This document shows, one piece after another, positions 1-8,923 of a DNA stretch of 64,000 nucleotides (position 1 is the first letter of the stretch; each line of letters starts with the position of its first letter). Below the pieces are notes generated by a model that saw only the letters and a program-made list of their open reading frames with translations, was not told the DNA's origin and did no database searches. Location: positions 558,001 to 622,000 of the forward strand of contig NZ_CP047226.1 in NCBI RefSeq assembly GCF_009867135.1. The letters are read 5' to 3'. Origin of the DNA: Moraxella osloensis. Its GTDB lineage: Bacteria; Pseudomonadota; Gammaproteobacteria; Pseudomonadales; Moraxellaceae. A program made the translations under genes and the position numbers.

Positions 1-346
1 CAGGCGGGACAAAAGGATAAGAGCCTGTTGCTAACACCAATTTTTCAAATTCTAAGGTGTTGCCCTTGCTGGTGATAAGAGTTTTGGTTTGCGGATCAAA
101 ACTTGCGACGCCTTCACCTAAATGCAAAGTAATGCCCGCTTGCTCATAGTTTGCCAAATCCACTAAATTAAGCTGACTGGCGTCTTTGTGTTCAAAGTAA
201 CTGGACAAATACACACGATCATACGCAGGGCGACTCTCAGCACTAAACACATGGATTTGGTAAGTTTGGTGTAGGCGTTTTTCAATCGCTTTTTCGATAA
301 AGTGGTGCCCGACCATCCCATTACCGACGACGATAAGATTTTTCAT
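1..346 (-). CDS. nirB: Nitrite reductase (NAD(P)H) large subunit, N-terminal part
   Basis: Only the first ~115 residues lie in the window; the gene runs off the left edge. The protein opens with a GNGMVGHHF-type Rossmann motif, followed by the AYDRVYLSSYF segment and a VLATGSYPF segment typical of the FAD-binding module of assimilatory NirB, which reduces nitrite to ammonium in the cytoplasm. The ATG (complement of 344-346) follows an AAGGGAT-like ribosome site. It is downstream of, and co-oriented with, the phosphatase-kinase and the nitrate transporter, which supports the assignment. The sirohaem and Fe-S domains cannot be checked here. A different NirB-like FAD oxidoreductase is possible, but the context favours nirB. 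Confidence 0.85.
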   Translation of the reverse strand, partial: MKNLIVVGNGMVGHHFIEKAIEKRLHQTYQIHVFSAESRPAYDRVYLSSYFEHKDASQLNLVDLANYEQAGITLHLGEGVASFDPQTKTLITSKGNTLEFEKLVLATGSYPFVPP

Positions 347-533
347 GTATTTATCCCTTCTAACGAAACATTGGCTTTTTGACTAGGATAATGATTGGCT
401 TTTGGCGAGTATTATCCCAAGTTTTTCTATACTGTTATATAAGCAAACTTTATGCCAATATTTAAATTAATTATAAATTTCAATGGGTTAAAATATATAG
501 GTTAATTGTCTATTAAGAAAAATAAATCACATT

Positions 534-2489
534 TTAGTGATTTAACCCAACCAGTAACCAAGTGATGAGCAACAGCGCTGCTAATATGCCACTGACCAGT
601 TGCCAAAATAGCACAGGATGTTTATCAATCAGCGGCTGCTTGGCTTTATCATCAGCATGGCTTTTGGGGTCAAGGTCGGTGAGAAAATCGCCAATGCTCT
701 GATAGCGGCGGTTGCTATCTGCTTGCAATGCACGAATCAGCACGTCATTGACCCAAAACGGTAAATCCGCGCGTAATTGTCGCACGTTTTTGAACGCCAG
801 TTTTTGGGTAGTTTGCGCAGTCATCGCAGTGTTCAAGGTATCGACATCAAACGGCTGTAGCCCTGTCAGCATCTCATAAGTCACCACACCCAGCGAGAAA
901 ATATCGGAATACACCCCTTTTGGTGCATCGCTAAAATATTCGGGGGCAATATAGTGCAAATCACCCACAGGCGGTGTATGTGCAGTTCTTAAGAGCAACG
1001 AGCCAACCGAACCAAAGTCAATGAGCTTGATATGACCCGATGGCAGCAGCATGATATTTTCGGGCTTGATATCTTGATGGAGCAGATAATTCCGGTGCAT
1101 GACTCGCAGCGCCATACCGATTTGATTGACAATAGCAAAGGTTTGGGCAACCGATAACGGCGGCTGGGTGTCGATAAATTCACGCAAGCTCATGCCTTGC
1201 AAAAATTCGGTGACATGGTACAGATATTGGCTATTTATTGGCTTGGGGTAAAATTTTAGTAAGCTTGGGTGATTGAGGCTTAACCCCATTTTTTCTTCTT
1301 TTAAAAACAGCCGTAAAAATCCGCTATCGTCTTCATAATAGGCAGATGGCACTTTGATAATACGCTGATTATCGCCTGTGTCGGCGGTGTTATCGGTTGC
1401 CAAATACACGCTACTGCGTGGCGTGTTTTGCACCACTTTGTCAATGGTAAAATGATCAAGCTTGTCGCCGACAGTCAGCACAGGCGGAATGCGTAAACGG
1501 GTAACGGCATGACGACTGTCTGTATGTTCGGCAAGGTCAGCTTTGTCAAAATCTGCATTCGCCAAAATTCTCGCAACTTTTGGCAAGACGGCTATCATCA
1601 CGCAACTGACATTATCATTACTGCCATTTTCCAATGCCACTTGGCACAAGGTTTCTGGCAAATTTTCTAAGTCTAAGGTGGTGGAGTTATCCAGCGCCAA
1701 CAATTTGCCCAATGCCGATTGGGTGAGTAACAACAATTCATCATCACCGATAAATTCATACACGCCATCGGTCATTATCAAAAACACATCTTCGGGCAAC
1801 ACATCAATTTGGGCGAGTTGTAATTCTACATGGGCATCTGCGCCAAGTGCAGCGGCTAAGGCTCCTTTGTCTCGCCCTCGTTTGTGTCTGTGGTCTTGGG
1901 TGAGTACGCGCAGTTTGTTGTGTCGTAGCCGATAGATACGGCTATCACCTGTGTGGAATAACACTGCCGAGTGCTCGGATAATAAAGGCTCGGTAAACAG
2001 CAGACCAGATAAGGTTGAGAGTAATTTGGGCAAATACCGCTGTGAGGCTGAATCAAAGCTGTCATGGTGATCACTAAAATACAAAAAATCATTGATAATA
2101 TGCACGCTTTTGGTGAGCATTTGGGCCAGCATTTCGGCACTGTTGTTATTCAATGAATCGCTAGTCACAGGGCTAGTAATAGGGCTAGTAACAGGGTTTG
2201 TCACCATGTCAGCTTGGTGCATGGTCAATTGGTCGATTAGCGTATCAATCACCCATTGACTGGCGAGCTTTGGTTGCCCGCAGCTGCTGACGCCGTCAGC
2301 TAAAGCGGTGACTTGCCATGCAAGATGAGCGACGCTGCTATCCCCTGTTGGCACCAGCGTTTGCATTGTCAAGGTGTCTTGATTTTCCGCTTTGCGCCCT
2401 GCATGACTAGCAGCACGGATCAGCAGTTGCGGCAAGGATTGTGGTAAAGATTGAGAACTGGGGGGATTTTGCTGAATGGCTTTTGACAT
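534..2489 (-). CDS. PP2C-type phosphatase / Ser-Thr protein kinase fusion, C-terminally membrane-anchored
   Basis: 651 residues from the chosen ATG. Residues ~25-285 form a PP2C domain (ENQD near 35-38, ADG at 64-66, DGVYEF and GSNDNVS motifs). Residues ~345-600 form a protein kinase with a HQDIKPEN catalytic loop (Asp ~473) and DFG (~491-493). Residues ~626-648 are one transmembrane helix, so both enzymes probably face the cytoplasm. The first His-x-Asp position reads HQD instead of HRD. A longer frame opens at 2546, but that extension crosses a terminator hairpin, and AAGGAAAAA lies just before the ATG at 2489. Fused phosphatase-kinases of this kind sit in nitrate assimilation clusters of related bacteria; a role in controlling nitrate uptake or reduction is inference. 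Confidence 0.85.
   Translation of the reverse strand: MSKAIQQNPPSSQSLPQSLPQLLIRAASHAGRKAENQDTLTMQTLVPTGDSSVAHLAWQVTALADGVSSCGQPKLASQWVIDTLIDQLTMHQADMVTNPVTSPITSPVTSDSLNNNSAEMLAQMLTKSVHIINDFLYFSDHHDSFDSASQRYLPKLLSTLSGLLFTEPLLSEHSAVLFHTGDSRIYRLRHNKLRVLTQDHRHKRGRDKGALAAALGADAHVELQLAQIDVLPEDVFLIMTDGVYEFIGDDELLLLTQSALGKLLALDNSTTLDLENLPETLCQVALENGSNDNVSCVMIAVLPKVARILANADFDKADLAEHTDSRHAVTRLRIPPVLTVGDKLDHFTIDKVVQNTPRSSVYLATDNTADTGDNQRIIKVPSAYYEDDSGFLRLFLKEEKMGLSLNHPSLLKFYPKPINSQYLYHVTEFLQGMSLREFIDTQPPLSVAQTFAIVNQIGMALRVMHRNYLLHQDIKPENIMLLPSGHIKLIDFGSVGSLLLRTAHTPPVGDLHYIAPEYFSDAPKGVYSDIFSLGVVTYEMLTGLQPFDVDTLNTAMTAQTTQKLAFKNVRQLRADLPFWVNDVLIRALQADSNRRYQSIGDFLTDLDPKSHADDKAKQPLIDKHPVLFWQLVSGILAALLLITWLLVGLNH
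2160..2195 (-). repeat. 12-bp coding tandem repeat in the phosphatase domain
   Basis: Three 12-bp units (consensus gctagtaacagg on the plus strand), plus a degenerate fourth, encode PVTS-PITS-PVTS in a loop of the PP2C domain. The period is a multiple of three, so changes in copy number keep the frame. Confidence 0.75.
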
Positions 2490-2534
2490 GGGTTTTTCCT
2501 TACTAGCACGGTTGCTACGCATTGTGCAAAAATG

Positions 2535-2558
2535 AAAAAAGGGCATACACCCTTTTTT
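2535..2558 (-). terminator. Terminator after the nitrate transporter
   Basis: The inverted repeat AAAAAAGGG / CCCTTTTTT has a 6-nt loop and ends in a T run on the minus strand. It lies between the transporter stop and the phosphatase-kinase start, so it may attenuate rather than fully stop transcription into the kinase gene. Confidence 0.6.
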
Positions 2559-2621
2559 GCCTTATTAACTAGATTTCCTTGTCCGCTGGTCGACTGTTTT
2601 TTGGTTGGATTTAAAGAGCGA

Positions 2622-4094
2622 TTACGCTATCGCAATTCGCTCAATCGTGCCATCTTCGTGCACCTCAACCATATGTCCTTGTGGCTCGCTCAAGAAGGTC
2701 GCGCCAATAAAGGCAATCCCTGCAAAAATCGCGAGGGTAATAAAGAATCCTGTTGGCGATACCATTGAGAAAATAGTCAAAAACAACACCCCACCTACGT
2801 TACCATAGGCACCCGCCATACCAGCAATTTGCCCTGTCATACGGCGTTGAATGAGCGGAACCACTGAATACACTGCACCGCATGCTGCTTGCACAAATAC
2901 AGAAGTAAGCAGCACGATTGCCACTGCACCCGCCAATGGTAACTTGGTCATTTGCGTCATTAGCAGATAACCCACCGTTTGCCCGGCCAATGCAATCATC
3001 AATACTTTACGACGACCGACCGCATCGGACATAAAACCACCGCCAGGACGAGCAAATAAATTCATCACCGCAAAACAGCCTGCAGTCAACCCTGCTAAAG
3101 TATGGGATACACCATAATTGGTAATAAAAAATTGCGGCAACATCGACACCACTGCCAATTCAGAGCCAAAACATGCTAAATACGCCATGTCCAAAATCGC
3201 CACTTGTTTGAACTGATAACCATATTCTGGATTTACCGCAGGGCGAGATGTATCAAATAAATGCTTATTGACTGACCAGATTTTGATATATTGATAGACT
3301 ACAAGCACCGCCACCACCGCATATGCCAGCATGGTTTGATTGGCGGTTAATAATTTTAATCCGCTAGGTGACAAACGCCACGCCAACAAAAACAAAATCG
3401 CATAAACCGGTAAAATCATGACCGCATAAAAGTAAAAATCTGCTTTGTTTGATACTTCTAAACCGCCTGATTTTTTTGGTTTAAAATAGGTCGCGCCTTT
3501 GGGTGTATCACTGACACCACGATAAAAAATGAACGAGTAAACAATCGCAATCACGCCTGTGGTCGCAATCGCATACCGCCAACCATCTGCTCCGCCATAC
3601 ACTAAGGCAAGAATCGGCATCGACATCGACGCTACTGCCGCCCCAAAATTGCCCCAACCGCCGTATACCCCCTCTGCCGAGCCGACTTCATTGACAGGAA
3701 ACCATTCTGAAATCAAACGAATCCCAACCACAAATCCTGCACCGACAAAACCTAGCAAAAACCGCCCAATCGCCAGCATTTGGAAACTTTGGGCAAAAGC
3801 AAACACAAAACACAAAAAACCGCTAATCAACAACACAGCACTATACGAACGCTTGGGGCCGTATCTATCGACCATCGCGCCGATTAGCAAACGGGCAGGA
3901 ATGGTCAAAGCCACATTGAGCATCAAGATCGCTTTGACTTGTCCATCGCTCAAATGAAAATATTGTTTGATAGTTGGCATCAATGCCACATGAGCAAACC
4001 AAATTAAAAAGGTGACGAAAAAAGCAAACCAGGTGTAATGTAACACCTTGATACGGGGTAATTTCATAGCAAACAGCGGTAAACGTTGGGGCAT
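2622..4094 (-). CDS. narK: NarK/NasA-type MFS nitrate/nitrite transporter
   Basis: 490 residues and about twelve hydrophobic helices. The glycine-rich GWGNFGAAV and GAYGNVGGV segments match the two NarK/NNP signature helices (nitrate signature motifs), and an ARLLIGAMVDRYGPKR loop gives the usual MFS motif between helices 2 and 3. It imports nitrate (or exchanges nitrate and nitrite) across the inner membrane. The ATG follows AAAGGAGAA. It is head-to-head with the nasC-like and nasA genes across ~490 bp. The symbol is used in the family sense; assimilatory versions are often called nasP or nasA. Confidence 0.88.
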   Translation of the reverse strand: MPQRLPLFAMKLPRIKVLHYTWFAFFVTFLIWFAHVALMPTIKQYFHLSDGQVKAILMLNVALTIPARLLIGAMVDRYGPKRSYSAVLLISGFLCFVFAFAQSFQMLAIGRFLLGFVGAGFVVGIRLISEWFPVNEVGSAEGVYGGWGNFGAAVASMSMPILALVYGGADGWRYAIATTGVIAIVYSFIFYRGVSDTPKGATYFKPKKSGGLEVSNKADFYFYAVMILPVYAILFLLAWRLSPSGLKLLTANQTMLAYAVVAVLVVYQYIKIWSVNKHLFDTSRPAVNPEYGYQFKQVAILDMAYLACFGSELAVVSMLPQFFITNYGVSHTLAGLTAGCFAVMNLFARPGGGFMSDAVGRRKVLMIALAGQTVGYLLMTQMTKLPLAGAVAIVLLTSVFVQAACGAVYSVVPLIQRRMTGQIAGMAGAYGNVGGVLFLTIFSMVSPTGFFITLAIFAGIAFIGATFLSEPQGHMVEVHEDGTIERIAIA

Positions 4095-4582
4095 CTGCTT
4101 CTCCTTTAAGTAAGCCTGTATGGTTCACGGTAATAAGGTAAAAGCAATATTTATGCCATCATCATAAACTTTTGTTTTTGCAATATTTTTTTTGAATGCC
4201 CCACCAATTAGCTATTTTGCTGTGATAAAACTTTTACAGATTAGCGTGAGCGGTGAAAATTTGACGCCGTACTGCACTATTTTGGTAAGTAATCGGTAAG
4301 GTAAAAGAATAATGCAAATAAATAGGCAAAAAACTGTCTAAAATTCTTCTAAAAACCGTCAAACAGTCATCTACAGTTAAAGAGGTTAAATTCAAAGAGT
4401 GGTCAACATCCATCACACTGTCCGGCAAATAAAAGCCAAAATTTAAAACATCATAGAAAACAGTAAAAAACAACGGTTTAAAACGGTTGGCACAGATTTT
4501 GAATTATCTAAAGTGCTGGATTCTAAAGTGCTAGATTCTAAAGTATTGAATATCGGGTCGGATAAGCAAGGTCAGCCAAATA
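4095..4582. other. Divergent nitrate-cluster promoter region
   Basis: This 488-bp gap between the divergent transporter and oxidoreductase genes is AT-rich. No reliable gene is seen in it. It probably carries both promoters. The clearest structure is a 3 x 15-bp tandem repeat at 4507-4551. A short minus-strand frame at 4234-4473 has no recognisable feature and was not called. Confidence 0.5.
4507..4551 (+). repeat. 3 x 15-bp tandem repeat upstream of the nitrate reductase operon
   Basis: Three adjacent units: tctaaagtgctggat, tctaaagtgctagat and tctaaagtattgaat. The array ends 31 bp before the start codon at 4583. It could bind a regulator or simply reflect replication slippage. Confidence 0.8.
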
Positions 4583-5890
4583 ATGCAACACACACACATT
4601 CTTATCATAGGGGCGGGGATGGCAGGGACACGCTTTGCCATGCAGTATGCCAAAAGCAGACTGGGGGTTGACAGCCAAGGCGAGCAAAGTCGAGATGAGT
4701 TTGCCATCACGCTTATCAACAGCGAGCCGTATGCAGGCTATAACCGTATTATGCTATCGCCTGTATTGGCAGGGGAAAAACGCTTCGCTGAGATTTATCT
4801 ATTTTCTCAAGAGGAGTACGCCAACCATAACATCACTGTAAAGACAGGCTGCACTGTTAGTGATATCAATCTTGCTGCTCATCAGGTCATCACCGACAGC
4901 GGCGAAACCATCAGCTATGACAAATTGGTGTTTGCCACAGGTTCAACGCCATTTATTTTACCATTGCCCAACCATAGCGCAAAAGGCGTCATGGGTTTTC
5001 GTACCAAAGCCGATGTGGACGCTATGCTAGATATCGCAACAACCAATCATAATGGCAAAAAATCTCCAAAATGCTTGGTTATCGGCGGTGGGTTACTCGG
5101 TCTTGAGGCTGCCAATGCTTTGGTACAACAGGGAGCGAAAGTCACGGTGGTACATGGGGCAGGCTATTTACTCAATCGCCAACTGGATAAAACCGCTGCC
5201 GATTTACTGCAAACTTACTTTGAAAACAAAGGTATTGAGTTTGTGCTCAACGCCAACTCCCAAGCGATTTGTGTGGATGAGGATAACCAGGTTACTGGAC
5301 TGACTTACACGGATAATGTCGACACATCCATCCCTGCCAAAACCATTGATACCGATTGCATTATCATGACCGTCGGCGTGCGACCCAATATTGCCCTTGC
5401 GCAACAGGTCGGTATCACTTGCGAGCGGGGGATTTTGGTTGATAACCAAATGCGAACCCATACCCCAGACGTGTATGCGATTGGCGAGTGTGTACAGTTT
5501 GACAACCAGCTATTTGGGCTCGTCGCACCTGTGTATGAGCAAGCCAATATTCTGCTACATACCTTAAACGAGCAGCCAGGCAGCACCTCGCCCGTGTTTA
5601 GCATACAACCAACGGCAACCAAACTAAAGGTCTCGGGCGTGGCGCTATTTTCGGCAGGTGATATCGATGTGAGTCACGACTGCGAGCAATTGATTTATCA
5701 AGACCCTAGCCATAGCATCTACCAAAAAATCACCGTAAAAGACAACCGTATTTTATCTGCAGTGCTATATGGTGATGTACAAGAGGGCAGTTGGTTTTTT
5801 GAAATGATTCAAAATCAACAAGATATTTCAGCCATCAAAGATAAATTACTGTTTGGCAAAGCGTTTTGTGAAGAGTTGCTGGCGGGCTGA
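4583..5890 (+). CDS. FAD/NAD(P)-dependent electron-transfer subunit of assimilatory nitrate reductase (NirB-like N-terminal fold)
   Basis: 435 residues. An N-terminal FAD-binding GAGMAG motif lies at residues 10-15, followed by YAGYNRIMLSPVLAG, a FATGSTPF segment, a second dinucleotide motif VIGGGLLGLEAA near 165-175, and VYAIGECVQF near 300. It resembles the FAD half of NirB and the Klebsiella NasC / Bacillus NasB electron-transfer proteins, which pass electrons from NAD(P)H to the nitrate reductase. The sirohaem domain is absent. It lies 39 bp before nasA on the same strand, so they are probably co-transcribed. The exact donor cannot be read from sequence. Confidence 0.82.
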   Translation: MQHTHILIIGAGMAGTRFAMQYAKSRLGVDSQGEQSRDEFAITLINSEPYAGYNRIMLSPVLAGEKRFAEIYLFSQEEYANHNITVKTGCTVSDINLAAHQVITDSGETISYDKLVFATGSTPFILPLPNHSAKGVMGFRTKADVDAMLDIATTNHNGKKSPKCLVIGGGLLGLEAANALVQQGAKVTVVHGAGYLLNRQLDKTAADLLQTYFENKGIEFVLNANSQAICVDEDNQVTGLTYTDNVDTSIPAKTIDTDCIIMTVGVRPNIALAQQVGITCERGILVDNQMRTHTPDVYAIGECVQFDNQLFGLVAPVYEQANILLHTLNEQPGSTSPVFSIQPTATKLKVSGVALFSAGDIDVSHDCEQLIYQDPSHSIYQKITVKDNRILSAVLYGDVQEGSWFFEMIQNQQDISAIKDKLLFGKAFCEELLAG

Positions 5891-5929
5891 TCTGACTGGT
5901 AGAAATCAAAAATAGTAAAAGGTTAACGT

Positions 5930-8701
5930 GTGACAACAACTATACAACATTTAGCACCACAAAAATCTCCCCTGACGCAAGTCAAAACCACCTGTGCCTA
6001 TTGTGGTGTTGGCTGTGGCGTGTTGGCGACGATTGATGAGAATACCCAACACGTCAGCATTGACGGTGATCCAAACCATCCTGCCAACTTTGGCAAATTA
6101 TGCTCCAAAGGCAAAGCGTTGGGCGATACGCTCGATCGTGACCGCCGTTTGGCTCATCCGATGATTCATGGCGAGGCAGTCGATTGGGATACCGCCACCG
6201 ATTTTGTTGCCAAATCATTGCAACAGACCATTGATGAATATGGCGCCGACAGCGTTATGCTATATGTATCGGGGCAACTGCTCACCGAAGATTATTACGT
6301 GGCAAACAAATTTACTAAAGGTTTTTTGGGTACCAATAATTTGGACTCCAATTCTCGACTGTGTATGTCATCAGCGGTGGCTGGCTACAAGCGAGCATTT
6401 GGCTCGGACACTGTGCCTTGTAATTATGAAGACATCGAAAACAGCGACCTATTTATCATTATCGGTTCGAATATGGCGTGGTGTCATCCGATTTTATTTG
6501 GTCGGTTAAAATCCAGCAAACAAGCCAATCCCAACAAAAAAATCGTGGTGATTGACCCACGAGCCACTGACAGCACCGCGATTGCTGACTTGCATTTGCC
6601 GATTCGCTCCGGCACAGATACCCATTTATTTGTCGGACTACTCAATTACTTGCACCAAAATGGCTATGCCAATCACGATTATCTCAGGCATTGTGACAAT
6701 CTTGCTGATGCGCTTGCAGCCAGTGACAGTTGGACGATTAAAAAAGTTGCCAAAATCTGCGGTGTCAACGAAAGTGATTTAACCGAGTTTTATCAATTGT
6801 TTGCCACTACCAAGAAAACCGTGAGTTTTTACTCCATGGGTGTCAATCAAGCCAGTAATGGCACCGATAAGGTCAATAGCATTATCAATTGCCACCTTTA
6901 TACAGGCAAACTGGGTTATGAAGGGGCAGGGGCATTCTCAATTACAGGACAGCCCAATGCCATGGGTGGGCGAGAGGTCGGGGCGTTAGCCAACCTGCTT
7001 GCCAGTCATTTTGAGCTCAAAAACAGCGACCATCGTCAAACAGTAGCCAACTTTTGGCAAGCACCGACTAGCATTAGTGGTAAAGATGGTGTCAAGGCAA
7101 CCCAATGTGCCGATGCTATTTTGGAGGGGCAAATTAAAGCGATTTGGATTATGGCGACCAACCCTGTGGTCAGTCTGCCAGAAGCAGACAAATTTGCCAT
7201 GGCGTTACAGCAATGCCCACTGGTCATCGTGTCTGACTGCTCAAAAGACAGCGACACGCTCGACTTTGCCCATGTGGCTTTGCCCGCGCAAGGCTGGAGT
7301 GAAAAATCAGGCACGGTTACCAACAGCGAACGCCGTATCTCTCGTCAGCGCCGCTTAGTTACTCCATTTGCTGATGCCAAGCCCGACTGGTGGATAGTCA
7401 GCCAAGTGGCACAGAAAATGGGTTTTGTGGGTTTTGATTACACCCACGACTACCAAGTGTTTGCCGAACACGCTCGGCTTAGTGGCGAAAAAAATGGCGG
7501 TGAAAAAAATACAGATAGCCGAAGTTTTAATATCAGCCATTTAGCCAATATTAGCCAAAACGAGTATGATAACTTGGCACCATTTCAGTGGGGTCAACCG
7601 CATTATTTTGGACTACAAAAAAAAGACCCAGATACCACTATCGGCACCACTTACACCGATACCCAAAAACTGCATTTTGTCACCGTTACTCCTGCAGTAC
7701 CCAAGTCATTGCCTGATGAGCAATATCCACTGGTGCTTAACACAGGTCGCTCGCGTGACCAATGGCATACCATGACCCGCACAGGGATTGCCCCACAGCT
7801 CAATCAGCATTTACCGCACCCACTGGTTGCGATTCATCCAAGTGACGCCAAGCCTTTGGGTGTACAAAATAACGATTTTGTGCAAATTAACAGTCCCAAC
7901 GGCACTATCTTAGTGCGGGCGGATGTGACTGAAAAACAACGCCAAGGCGATGTGTTTATACCTATGCACTGGAATCAGCACTTTGCCGCCAATGCGCGTG
8001 TCGGTAAGCTTATCAGCAATCATCATGACCCCTTTTCGCAGCAACCGCAGCTCAAGCACCAACCTGTCAGGCTGCAAAAGCTGACCATGCAAGCATTTGG
8101 ATGGTTATTGATTGATAAACACTGTGATGAAAACCTGCTAAATTGGCTCGAATCGCCAGATATGACTTATTGGGTGCGTAATCGCCAGTCAAACAGTAGC
8201 CAGTATTTTTTTGCCATTGATAATCAGTCTGCGGTCATGACCACTTGGTTTGATAAACAATATTGGCAACAGCAGTTAAGTGTATGGCTCAATCAACCAG
8301 CGCAAGCCTACAACTTTGATATTATCCATTATCAATATATTGATACCGATAACACCAGCCAAGATTTACGCCTTGCGATATTGCAAAACGGGCAAGTCCA
8401 TGCGCTAGTATTTTTGAGCACCCACGAGCATAAACTACCCACCCATAACTGGCTAGATAGCCAATTTTGCAGAAGTCTTGATAACCATACGCGTAAATGG
8501 CTACTAATGGGCAAACCTGCCACGGGTTTTATTGATACAGGGCGGATTGTTTGCTCTTGTATGTCCGTGGGTGAAAATACCATTGTTGAGACGATAAAAA
8601 AATATCACTGTAAAACCGTCGTTGAGGTTGGCAAACATTGCAAAGCAGGCACCAATTGTGGCTCCTGTCTAGGAGAGATTAGCAAAATTTTGGCGGGGTG
8701 A
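5930..8701 (+). CDS. nasA: Assimilatory nitrate reductase catalytic subunit (Mo-bisMGD, with C-terminal [2Fe-2S] domain)
   Basis: 923 residues. Cys22, Cys25, Cys29 and Cys58 form the N-terminal [4Fe-4S] site, followed by the molybdopterin oxidoreductase domain and the C-terminal molybdopterin dinucleotide-binding domain (RSRDQWHTMTRTG near 605-617). The last ~50 residues add a Bfd-like [2Fe-2S] module with Cys875, Cys877, Cys910 and Cys913. It reduces nitrate to nitrite in the cytoplasm with electrons from the upstream FAD subunit. The start is GTG with AAAAGG seven bases before it. No Tat signal is seen, as expected for an assimilatory enzyme. Confidence 0.93.
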   Translation: MTTTIQHLAPQKSPLTQVKTTCAYCGVGCGVLATIDENTQHVSIDGDPNHPANFGKLCSKGKALGDTLDRDRRLAHPMIHGEAVDWDTATDFVAKSLQQTIDEYGADSVMLYVSGQLLTEDYYVANKFTKGFLGTNNLDSNSRLCMSSAVAGYKRAFGSDTVPCNYEDIENSDLFIIIGSNMAWCHPILFGRLKSSKQANPNKKIVVIDPRATDSTAIADLHLPIRSGTDTHLFVGLLNYLHQNGYANHDYLRHCDNLADALAASDSWTIKKVAKICGVNESDLTEFYQLFATTKKTVSFYSMGVNQASNGTDKVNSIINCHLYTGKLGYEGAGAFSITGQPNAMGGREVGALANLLASHFELKNSDHRQTVANFWQAPTSISGKDGVKATQCADAILEGQIKAIWIMATNPVVSLPEADKFAMALQQCPLVIVSDCSKDSDTLDFAHVALPAQGWSEKSGTVTNSERRISRQRRLVTPFADAKPDWWIVSQVAQKMGFVGFDYTHDYQVFAEHARLSGEKNGGEKNTDSRSFNISHLANISQNEYDNLAPFQWGQPHYFGLQKKDPDTTIGTTYTDTQKLHFVTVTPAVPKSLPDEQYPLVLNTGRSRDQWHTMTRTGIAPQLNQHLPHPLVAIHPSDAKPLGVQNNDFVQINSPNGTILVRADVTEKQRQGDVFIPMHWNQHFAANARVGKLISNHHDPFSQQPQLKHQPVRLQKLTMQAFGWLLIDKHCDENLLNWLESPDMTYWVRNRQSNSSQYFFAIDNQSAVMTTWFDKQYWQQQLSVWLNQPAQAYNFDIIHYQYIDTDNTSQDLRLAILQNGQVHALVFLSTHEHKLPTHNWLDSQFCRSLDNHTRKWLLMGKPATGFIDTGRIVCSCMSVGENTIVETIKKYHCKTVVEVGKHCKAGTNCGSCLGEISKILAG

Positions 8702-8847
8702 CATTGTTATAACTTGTTGAAAGGATGATTGGGTGAACTTTAAGCCACTTTATCATTTCGCTTGATGTTGCCTGATTTTACTTGGCTACTTATTGATAAA
8801 TAGCGTTAGATATTCGAAAAAAAGGGAAATAATTGGAAAAATTAATT

Positions 8848-8866
8848 GATAATGATTATCATTTAT
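8848..8866 (+). promoter_or_regulatory. Fur box upstream of the TonB-dependent receptor
   Basis: GATAATGATTATCATTTAT matches the Fur consensus at 15 of 19 positions and carries the perfect core aatgattatcatt. It ends 57 bp before the receptor start codon. The same 19 bases occur at 13741-13759. Confidence 0.85.
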
Positions 8867-8923
8867 ATTATCATTCTTGCTGCTTTGTAACGCTTCTCTT
8901 TTTTTATATATCTGAGTGATTTT

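Noticed and set aside
2490-2546. Longer N-terminus of the phosphatase-kinase (start at 2546)
   Set aside because: The extension overlaps a terminator hairpin, and a better ribosome site precedes the ATG at 2489.
4234-4473. 79-residue minus-strand frame in the nitrate promoter region
   Set aside because: Composition and lack of motifs suggest a chance frame in AT-rich DNA.
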